A stretch of DNA of 64,000 nucleotides from Corydoras sp. C115 (Eukaryota > Chordata > Actinopteri > Siluriformes > Callichthyidae). Location: NCBI GenBank assembly GCA_019802505.1, contig JAFMOC010000024.1:866001-930000 (forward strand), read 5' to 3'. The position numbers were made by a program, and so were the translations under genes. The notes under the pieces were generated by a model. It was not told where the DNA came from, made no database searches, and saw nothing but the letters and a program-made list of their open reading frames with translations. Numbering within the stretch: position 1 is the stretch's first letter; each line of letters opens with the position of its first letter. Shown here piece by piece: positions 56,503 to 64,000 of this stretch.

Positions 56503-56752
56503 AAGAGTTTCCATGTTCTCCCCGTGTTCTTTGGTTTCCTTCCACAGTCCAAAGGCATTGACTTAAGGTAAATAGCATGCTCTAAATTGCCCCATATAGA
56601 GTGTGTCTGTGTGAGTGAGTGTGTGCCCAGCTTTAGATTAGTGCCCTGTCCTGGGTGTATCTGCCCAGTCCCCGAAACGTTCTCCCCTGGATGGGCATGG
56701 GGAACCCCCAGCGACCCTAGTAGAGGATTAAGCGGAAGATAATAGATGAAAT
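56503..56752 (+). mobile_element. SINE-A, head missing
   Basis: AAGAGTTTCCATGTTCTCCC to AGCGGAAGATAATAGATG. Confidence 0.92.
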
Positions 56753-56807
56753 AATAGGAATAGCGAAAATATTATACTAACAAAAGGAAACAAAACGGAA
56801 AAAAAAA

Positions 56808-56978
56808 AAAACAGTCCAAAAGCATGCCCCAAATTGCCCCAATAGTGTGTGTTTGTGTATGTGTTTCTGTGTGAGTGAGTGTGTGCCGAGCAATAGATTG
56901 GTGCCCTGTCCTGGGTGTATCTGCCCTGTGCCTGAAATGTTCTCCCCTGAATGGGCATGGAGAACCACCCCCCAACAA
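56808..56978 (+). mobile_element. SINE-A fragment (middle to 3' block)
   Basis: After an A-run: CAGTCCAAAAGCATGCCCC to GGAGAACCACCCCCC. It splits the second copy of the tandem duplication. Confidence 0.87.
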
Positions 56979-57090
56979 CATAGCAAAAATGGCTCCAGCA
57001 TGTTTATATTTAGTTTTCTTTTGGTTTTGCGAGTGAATACAAATCGCCTCCATGTTCCACTCAGAACTCATAGCTGCTAGCCTTAATGTT

Positions 57091-57465
57091 GTTTTTGTTG
57101 TTTTGTGGGAGAGAAAAGCACACGGGGCCGTGCATGTCTGCTCTCTAAGCTAGTTTCAGACAGAAGTGCAGGTTCCCACAGGAGAGTGATTACTCACTAA
57201 TATCGCAGCACTCAAAGCAAACATCTGCTCCACTTGAGCTGGCGTCGATTTCAGAGCTACCTTTAATACTTCCTCTTTCCAGGATCAGCGTGACCTGCAT
57301 CGAGGATTAAGTAAATCTGCCAACAACTCCCTTTTTTGAAGTAAACTCTGTGACTTAACTGTAAATCACTAACACTCTTATTAAGTGACGCATTTCACAT
57401 CAGACACCGACGTGTGAAGAATTCAATCATCACAAAACATTATTTACATCAGATATTCCAGTTGT
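57091..57465. other. Unique intronic DNA
   Basis: Nothing recognised. Confidence 0.4.
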
Positions 57466-57718
57466 CGGCAATGGTGGCTTAGTGGTTAGCACTTTCGCCT
57501 CTCAGCACTAGGGATTCAGGTTCAAATCCCAACCTGGGTGGAGTTTCCATGTTCTCCCTGTGTCTGGGTGGATTTCCTCCGGGTTCTCCGGTTTCCTACC
57601 ACAGTCCAAAAACATGGATCAAGGTAAATTGAATGATCCATTTTGCCCCATATAGAGTGTTTGTGTGTCCAGTGATAGATTGGCATCCTGTCCTGGGTGT
57701 ATCTGCCCCTGGATGGGC

Positions 57719-57719
<1 letters not shown>
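57466..57719 (+). mobile_element. SINE-A, 3' end truncated
   Basis: GGCAATGGTGGCTTAGTGG, B-box-like GGTTCAAATCC, cut off after CCCCTGGATGGGCAT, where a TA/GT tract follows. Confidence 0.92.
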
Positions 57720-57764
<45 letters not shown>

Positions 57765-57990
57765 TTAGTACGTTCGCCTCTCAGCACTGGGGATCCATGT
57801 TTCCATGTTCTCCTCGTGTCCACGTGGACTCCTCTGACTTCTCTGGTTTCCAGTCCAAAAACATGGATGTAAGGTAAATTAAATGATCTAAATTGCCCCA
57901 TATACAGTGTGTGTGTGTGTGTGTGTGTGAGCCCAACGATGTATAGGCAACCTGTCCTAGGTGTGTCTACTCAGTGCCCAAAACATAAGA
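57720..57990 (+). mobile_element. SINE-A, GT-headed B-box-less variant
   Basis: ATATATATATGTGTGTGTG joined to GGTTAGTACGTTCGCC, then GGGGATCCATGTTTCCATG without a B box. A second GT run is at 57908-57929. Confidence 0.88.
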
Positions 57991-58061
57991 ACCCAGTAGT
58001 TGAGTTGACATTTCCACCAAACAGTGAAGATGCTAATTTATTTGTAAATAGTCACTTTGTG

Positions 58062-58352
58062 GACATGATGGCTTAGTGGTTAGCACGTCAACCTCTCAGC
58101 ATCCAGGTTCTATTCCCAAGCAGGATGAGTTTCCTGTTCTCCTCGTGTCTGCATAGGTGTTTTCTTGGTTTTTCAGACTCCCACATTCCAAAACATGGAT
58201 TTTGAGGCAAATGGGTTGCTCTAAATTGCCCCTATATAGTGTATGTCTGTGTGAGCAAGAGTGTCCAGCAATGGATAAAGTGCCATGTGCTGGTTTTATC
58301 TGCCCAGCGCCCAAAACATTCTCCCCTGGTGACCCTTATAAAGAATTATTGG
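58062..58352 (+). mobile_element. SINE-A, diverged
   Basis: GGACATGATGGCTTAGTGG, degenerate B box GGTTCTATTCC, to GAATTATTGGATGATAATG. Confidence 0.88.
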
Positions 58353-59101
58353 ATGATAATGACATAAAATGAGATAGTGTGATGCTTTTTACAATAACAC
58401 ATCATCTCAAAGCAGCTTCTGAATCCTAAGGGGCCAGAATTCCCAGCTGACAATGAGAGAATATTCATAACAGCACGTTCTCAGGGAAAAGAGTTCTTTG
58501 AATAATAGGGGTTTTAAAACGTACCAGACGTTATCAGGCCACATGACACCAAAATGGATGTTTTTATAACGTTTAAGGCTGCAGATTTGCAATTTGGGTT
58601 TTTGTCCGAACGGTGGATTAGACGCCTTTATGTGCTGAATAAATATGTTTTAAAGCATCAGCCATTAATCCTACTAAATCGATTACATTTTTAGAAGTCA
58701 GCTGTTTTGCTGTATGCCAGTTCAGTAAAGCAATCATGGCAATTATAAGCAGCTATAACAAATGTCTTATGTAACTCTCAACAAACTGATTGGGCAACTC
58801 AAAAGTGCACGTAAACCTTCCCTGACATTTATTGGATGGTTTTCTCATGTTTTTGCAATATTTATGTAAATAGCGCTTGATTTCTTGCAATTGGACGCAT
58901 TACGGTTTATAAATATTTGTTTAATTGCATGTGCTATGGCTCTGTTTAATTCAGTTCCCATGGTTTATAAATCTCACTCAATCCCAAAATCACGGACGCC
59001 GTCACACTCGCAGTGCAGCTGCGTTTTATGCACTAAACCCGTTAAGGAAACTTACATGCATCGTGTTTCCATATTTTTATATTTTATATGCTGCTACATA
59101 G
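58353..59101. other. Unique intronic DNA, small element D scrap
   Basis: 58384-58425 (GCTTTTTACAATAACACATC, CAAAGCAGCTTC) looks like a fragment of element D. The rest is unrecognised. Confidence 0.45.
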
Positions 59102-59359
59102 ATGTTGGCTTAGTGGTTAGCATGTTCACCTTTCAGCTGAAATGGAATCTCAATCTGAATGATGTTTCTGAGTTTCCATGTTCTCCCCATGTCCATATGC
59201 AAACATGGATTCAAAGCAAATTGAATGCTGTAAATTGCCCCATATAGAGGTATGTGTGTGTAAGTGAGTGTGTGCCCAGCTTTAGATTGGCGCCCTGTCC
59301 TGGGTGTATCTGCCCACACCCGAAACGTTCTCCCCTGAATGGGCATTGGGACCCCCTCC
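59102..59359 (+). mobile_element. SINE-A, 3' tail missing
   Basis: TTGGCTTAGTGGTTAGCATG head, degenerate B box, to GAATGGGCATTGGGACCCCC. Confidence 0.9.
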
Positions 59360-59605
59360 CCTTGGCAGATACACCCAGGACAGGGTACCAATATATCGCT
59401 TGGCACAGACTCAGTCACACAGACACACTCTCTATGGGGCAATTTGAAGTCTATGTTTTTGGACTGTGGAAGGAAACCGGAGAACCTGGAGGAAACCCAT
59501 GCGGACACGGGGAGAACATGGAAACCCTACCCAGATTGGGATTCGAACCGGGAATCCCTAGTGCTGAGAGGTGAATGTGCTAACCACTAAGCCACCGTGC
59601 CGCCG
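59360..59605 (-). mobile_element. SINE-A, 3' tail missing, inverted against the previous copy
   Basis: TTGGCAGATACACCCAGG to CTAAGCCACCGTGCCGCCG. Intact reverse B box GATTCGAACC. Confidence 0.93.
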
Positions 59606-59621
59606 TTATTCCTTATATATT

Positions 59622-59950
59622 CCATCCATCCATTATCTTCCGCTTTATCCTCGTGGGGGGGGGTTTCCCATGCCAATCCAGGGGAGAATGTTTCGGGCAC
59701 TTGGCACACACACCTAGGACAGGACACTAATCTATCGCTGGGCACAAACTCACACACACAAACACACTCTATATGGGGCAATTTGAAGAATTCAATTGAC
59801 CATGATCCATGTCTTTAAACTGTGGGAGGAAAGGGGAGAACCCCGAGGAAACCCACGCAGACACGGGGAGAACATGGAAACTCCACCCAGATGGGGATTC
59901 AAACATGGAAACCCTAGCGCTGAGAGGAGAACATGCTAACCACTAAGCCC
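59622..59950 (-). mobile_element. SINE-A, head slightly truncated
   Basis: CCATCCATCCATTATC to CTAACCACTAAGCCC. Perfect 16-bp target duplication TTATTCCTTATATATT at 59606-59621 and 59951-59966. Confidence 0.96.
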
Positions 59951-60001
59951 TTATTCCTTATATATTATTTCAAATTTTTATTTCTACACCTAATTCTTAA
60001 A

Positions 60002-60326
60002 TTCATTCATTCATTATCTTCGGCTTCATCCTATATTAGGGTTGCGGTGGGGTTCCCCGTGCTCATCCAGGGGAGAACATTTCGGGCGCTGGGCAGATAC
60101 ACCCAGGACAGGACGCCAATCTATCGCTGGGCACACACTCACTCACACAGACATGCACGCATACACACTCTATATGGGGCAATTTGGAGAATTCAATTGA
60201 CTTGATCCATGTTTTTGGACTGTGGGAGGAAACCGGAGAACCCGGAGGAAACACACGCAGACACGGGAAAACTCAGAACATGGAAACTCCACCCAGATGG
60301 GGATTCGAACTGGGAATCCCTAGTGT
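60002..60326 (-). mobile_element. SINE-A, cut at the head by a microsatellite
   Basis: ATTCATTCATTCATTATC to GGGAATCCCTAGTG, then TATGTATGTGTGTGTATATA replaces the head. Confidence 0.93.
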
Positions 60327-60331
60327 ATGTA

Positions 60332-60337
<6 letters not shown>

Positions 60338-60398
<61 letters not shown>

Positions 60399-60415
60399 TT
60401 TTTTTTTTTTTTTTT
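60338..60415. repeat. (AT)n followed by a T-run
   Basis: About 28 AT units (60338-60394), then about 19 T. Confidence 0.96.
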
Positions 60416-61232
60416 GCTTTAAGGTGAAACTGGGTTCTTGAGCCACAATTTCGTTTTCATTTCATTTATCACGTGACGCAAATGACCATAAATTCTCCTT
60501 GAATCACACATCCCCTCATCACCTGCTTTATACTGTAACTGCCTTGAACTGTTGCAATGGCTTTCAGAAACTCATGATCCGGCTTTTTTCCCATCTGGAA
60601 GCACCCAACCACACGGGAGACAATGTTTAACACTCAAGCCCAAGTCTTCCATTTTACTGAGCTAATGTTTAGACTGCCACAACGTGTGTTAAATTTACCC
60701 CGGCTCCAGACACATACAGTATGGAGGTGAATTATTTGCCCTCTGTCATCGTTTCGCAACTTTTTTTCCGAAGTCTATTGTTCCGGGTCGAAAGCTTTGA
60801 TGGTTTCTGTTATTGTTTAGCCGCTAATTAGCATATTAGCTTGGGTCTTACTGTGGAATGTGGATAACTCTCAACAAGTGGTCATTGATGTGCTGAAAAA
60901 TAAACACTTTACGTGTAACACAGGGGATTAGTTTGTCGAGTGAACTCCTCCTGCTTTGAGGGGAAATTCTTTCCCGCTTCGATGCTAGAGTTAGCGAGAG
61001 ACGGGTTTTTCGAGAGGACCCTCATTAATCCGGTCTCTTGTCACTGCGGACGTTCTGCTTGTTTGAGTGTCTGCTTAATGTTGCATTGAAGTTACATTTG
61101 GAAATAATAGCCTTGGTCATGTGACCTCATGCCCAGACATATAGTTTCCTACATGCAGTTTGTTCCAATAATACAAACCCTACATTTTATTAGAACAATC
61201 ACGCTGCTGTATAAACATACACATAAAACATG
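60416..61232. other. Unique intronic DNA
   Basis: 60800-61080 is repeat-free, with GCTAATTAGCATATTAGC; candidate regulatory DNA by appearance only. Confidence 0.35.
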
Positions 61233-61852
61233 AGTGGTTCTTAGTGCTGGGGATCCAGGTTCGAATTCCTGTCTGATTGGAGTTTCCAATTTTCCAATGG
61301 TCTTCCTGTGTCTGCGTAGGGTTCCTCCCACAATCCAAAAATATAGATTCTACATGAATGGTACTTTAGGTTCCAAATGAAGGCGGCATGTTGGTGTGGT
61401 GGATAGTATGTCTGTCTCTTAGTGCTAGGGATCCAGGTTCGAATCCCTGTCTCAATGGAGTTTCCAATTTTCCATTGGTCTTCATGTGTCTGCATAGGGT
61501 TCCTCCCACAATACAAATATGTAGGTTCAACATGTATGGTACTGTAGATTCCAAATGATGGTGCCATGTTGGTATAGTGGATTGCATGACCACTTCATAG
61601 TGCTGGGGATCCAGGTTCGAATCCCTGTCTGATTGGAGTTTCCAATTTTCCAATGTTCTTCATGTGTCTGCATAGGGTTCCTTCCACAATCCAAATATAT
61701 AGATTCAACATGAATGATAGCGGCATGTTGGTGTAGTGGATAGCATGTCTGCCCTTTAGTGCTGGGGATCCAGGTTGGTAGGATCCCTATATTCTTCCTG
61801 AATCTGTGTAGGGTTCCTCCCATGGTTCAAAAATATAGTTTTGACATTAATG
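61233..61852 (+). repeat. Tandem array of SINE-A-like heads, about 178-bp unit
   Basis: Repeated GGGGATCCAGGTTCGAATCC with B boxes starting at 61258, 61436, 61614 and (degenerate) 61773: spacings 178, 178 and 159. Each unit has a B-box head and core (GGAGTTTCCAATTTTCCAAT, TAGGGTTCCTCCCACAATCC) but no 3' half. Confidence 0.93.
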
Positions 61853-62484
61853 CAGTGCTTCTCAAATAGTGGGGCGCGCCCCCCTGGGGGGGCGCAGTGC
61901 GGTGCCTGGGGAGGCGCATAAGATATCACAGAGCAACAAAAGTCAACCGAAAGTTAAAACGAGGAAAGTGTATGTAGCGCTTGGTTTCAAGGTAACGAAG
62001 GTGGGAGACGAAGAATGACCGGCGTGTCTTCTGTGTCTTTAAATGTTGGCAGCGGACAGCGTGAAGCCAAATAAATGAAGGCGTCACATAAAGACATTAA
62101 ACCCAAAAACGTGACGCGTACAGCAAGCAATTATAACGCGTTATGAAAGCTGCTTCAGAAAAGCTGTGTGCTGCAGAACGGGCGCGTTGGAGACATCAGT
62201 TCTGATTTCCTTATTTTGATAAAAAAAAAACAGCACAAATTGTTGTATTCATTTTAGTTTTGTAGGTTAAAGTTAATAAATTGTGCTCCTGAATGAATGT
62301 TGCTGATGAATTTATTATTATTTATTGATTTTATATCATTTCATTTTTTAGTATCAAATGCCAGTCAGTTCAAAAATATTTCTAGTTTAAATAAGGATTT
62401 CATTCGTTTCTGTTACAAACTAAAAAACAAAGTTAATAAAATGATTCTTTGTTTTAAGTTGTTCTATATTTCTTTCTTTTTTTT

Positions 62485-62826
62485 CATTCATTCATTATCT
62501 CCCGCTTTATCCTCTATTAGGGTCGCGGTGGGGTTCCCCATGCCCATCCAGGGGAGAACGTCTCGGGCGCTGGGCAGATAGACCCAGGACAGGGTGCCAA
62601 TCCATCGCTGGGCACACACTCACTCACACAGACACACTCTATATGGGGCAATTTTTTGAGAATTCAATTGACTTGATCCATGTTTTTGGACTGTGGGAGG
62701 AAACCGGAGAACCCGGAGGAAACCCACGCAGACACGGGGAGAACATGGAAACTCCACCCAGATGGGGATTCGAACCGGGAATCCCTAGCGCTGAGAGGCG
62801 AACGTGCTAATCACTAAGCCACCGCC
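62485..62826 (-). mobile_element. SINE-A, young subfamily, nested in hAT
   Basis: CATTCATTCATTATCTCCCGC to CACTAAGCCACCGCC. Target duplication TCTTTCTTTTTTTT at 62471-62484 and 62827-62840. Confidence 0.95.
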
Positions 62827-62840
62827 TCTTTCTTTTTTTT

Positions 62841-63020
62841 TTTTTTTTTTTTTTTTTTTGTTTTCTTTATTGTTATAAAAGAGGGGTACTTATAACAAAT
62901 TTATAGACAAATCATACTACAGTGGGCGTGTAAAAATACTTTTTCATCCCATTTTGTCATGTATGGGGGGGGGGGGGTGAGAGTGTGTGTGTGTGTGTGG
63001 GGGGGGGGGGGGGGCGCAAA
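62841..63020. repeat. T-run and G-runs inside the hAT
   Basis: T-run to about 62859. G-runs at 62966-62977 and 62999-63014 separated by a GT run. Confidence 0.9.
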
Positions 63021-63080
63021 AAGTTTTCTTCTTCCTAGGGGGGGCTTAACAGAAAATAATTGAGAATCACTGCATTAATG

Positions 63081-63385
63081 GTACTGTCTTTGAGAGGCAC
63101 GGTGATGTAGTGGACAACATGTCTGCCTTTTAGAGCTGGGGATCCAGGTTTAAAACTATCTGGATGGACTTTCCATGTTTTTCCTGTGTCCGCGTGGGCT
63201 TTCTCCAGGTTCTCTGGTTTCCACCCACAGTCCAAAAGCATGAATTCAGTGTGAATTGGCTATACAGTGTGTATGTGTGTGTGTGTGTGTGTATTTGTGA
63301 GTGAGAGTGCGCACAATGATGGCTAGGCGCCCTATCCTGGGTGTATCTGCCCAGTGCACGAAACATAAGAACCATGCAAACAGTG
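63081..63385 (+). mobile_element. Last unit of the SINE-A head array, with a 3' half
   Basis: AGGCACGGTGATGTAGTGG, GGGGATCCAGGTTTAAAAC (degenerate B box at 63147), GT run, GGCGCCCTATCCTGGGTG, ending TGCACGAAACATAAG. Continues the array across the hAT insertion. Confidence 0.9.
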
Positions 63386-63432
63386 AGAACTTAATATAAT
63401 AAGTTAATTTACTTGCAATCGGCTCGCTTTGT

Positions 63433-63740
63433 GGGGCGGCACAATCCTAATGTGGGTGGACTTTTCTGGTTTTCACTGGGAGAGGTAAGTTTTCTCCCAC
63501 ATTTCAAAAACATGGATTCAAGGTAAATTGGCTGCTTTGAATTGCCCCTATCAGAAACCCCTCTATATAGTACAGTGTGTGTGTTTATAAGAGTGAGTGT
63601 GTGTGCTCAGAGAACGATTTGCACTATGTCCTGGGTGTATCTACCCAGCACCCAAAACATTCTCCCCTGGATGGGCACGGGAAACCCCCCCCCCCCCAAT
63701 CTTCCCCAAGACCCTAGTAGAGGATTAATCGGAAGACAAT
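63433..63740 (+). mobile_element. SINE-A, A and B boxes deleted
   Basis: GGGGCGGCACAATCC joins directly to AATGTGGGTGGAC. Runs to AGAGGATTAATCGGAAGAC, with a C-run. Confidence 0.88.
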
Positions 63741-64000
63741 TCGGAAGAGTAGTAGCCAAGATTTTTGTTTTCATGACCTGCCATGATTCTTATTGGATGT
63801 AGCTTTTGATTCTCCATCCACATCAAAACGCCAAGAGAATTTATTAGCGATGCTGCTACAAATGACATTTTAATGTGTTTACACCTCATCTGGATGTTAG
63901 GCCACCCATGATCGCTTCTATTCAAACAATTTTTCAGTGGCAACTACGCACTTATTGTTTGCTAACTTCTCATCCAAGCTATAAATATGCAGCCTTCCAG
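63741..64000. other. Unique intronic DNA
   Basis: No plexin exon or repeat recognised up to the window end. Confidence 0.4.

Larger units (their letters stand above)
56345..57090 (+). repeat. Tandem duplication of mixed SINE and unique sequence
   Basis: ATAATAAGAATAG...AAATATTATACTAACAAAAGG with GCAAAAATGGCTCCAGCATG and ACAAATCGCCTCCATGTTCC at 56345-56480 recurs as 56745-56793 plus 56979-57080. The second copy is split by a SINE-A fragment. Confidence 0.9.
61853..63072 (+). mobile_element. hAT transposon, non-autonomous, with nested SINE-A
   Basis: Ends CAGTGCTTCTCAAATAG and (reverse) CAGTGATTCTCAATTAT. Perfect 8-bp target duplication CATTAATG at 61845-61852 and 63073-63080. GC-rich subterminal GGGGCGCGCCCCCC at the left and G-runs at the right. 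No transposase seen. Confidence 0.93.
18763..64000 (+). other. plxna2: plxna2 intron, at least 45.2 kb, phase 0 at its 5' end
   Basis: I looked for the next plexin block (the residues after KSGxLKK, and later PSI-domain cysteines) in the larger open frames and saw none. All features below lie within it. A very short exon hidden here is possible but unlikely. Confidence 0.8.

Noticed and set aside
61258..61624. Possible tRNA genes, because perfect B boxes GGTTCGAATCC occur here and at many SINE heads
   Set aside because: No acceptor stem or anticodon arm is recognisable, and the sequence continues into SINE core. Pol III SINE promoters explain the boxes.
61233..61852. CRISPR-like regular repeats
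   Set aside because: The unit is about 178 bp of continuous diverged SINE sequence with no unique spacers, in a vertebrate intron.
3403..62581. Dozens of 60-170 codon frames with peptides like HPGQGANLSLGTHSLTHT or CGFPPGSPVSSHSPKTW
   Set aside because: Recurrent translations of SINE-A on either strand; no conserved start or stop, and frames shift with each copy.
18763..64000. LINE or retroviral coding sequence as partner for the SINEs
   Set aside because: No reverse transcriptase, integrase or gag-like motif seen in any larger frame.

Overview
This window is vertebrate nuclear DNA, almost certainly from a ray-finned (teleost) fish. It holds two coding exons of a plexin-A2 gene (plxna2) on the + strand, set in very repeat-rich introns. 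The fish assignment rests on the plexin sequence with GT/AG splice sites, on several tRNA-derived SINEs with the boxes and tails of teleost families, on hAT DNA transposons with 8-bp target duplications, and on long CA/GT and AT microsatellites. An ostariophysan such as a catfish is my guess for the lineage, at low confidence.

Layout. 1-7387 is 5' intron or flanking DNA with SINEs and locally duplicated segments. 7388-8602 is the first coding exon: start codon, signal peptide and most of the Sema domain. 8603-18579 is a 9,977-bp phase-0 intron. 18580-18762 is the next exon (61 codons, phase 0 on both sides), continuing the Sema domain. From 18763 to the end I find no further plexin exon, so this intron is at least 45.2 kb. 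No other protein-coding gene, functional tRNA gene, rRNA or CRISPR array is supported. The only other coding trace is a broken BED-finger remnant inside a hAT element.

The dominant feature is one SINE family, here called SINE-A: a tRNA-like head with A and B boxes, a core resembling the DANA/V-SINE class (matched from memory), a GT-rich middle, and a tail ending in GGATGG or GAATGAAT repeats. About 95 whole or partial copies, on both strands, cover very roughly 24 kb by hand estimate. Two further tRNA SINEs (SINE-B, SINE-C), a dispersed element (element D), a long-inverted-repeat MITE (MITE-M) and two hAT elements make up most of the remaining recognisable repeats. Family labels A to D and M are mine.

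The most interesting content is the history written in the repeats. Target-site duplications give an order of events: a duplication older than two SINE insertions; a hAT that landed in a tandem array of SINE heads and then received a SINE itself; a target site present three times around two adjacent SINEs; a ~970-bp inverted duplication; tandem arrays of half-SINEs; and nested SINE-in-SINE insertions. I did not find a convincing new cellular system. The unusual biology is the density and local amplification of SINE-A inside a neural guidance-receptor gene.
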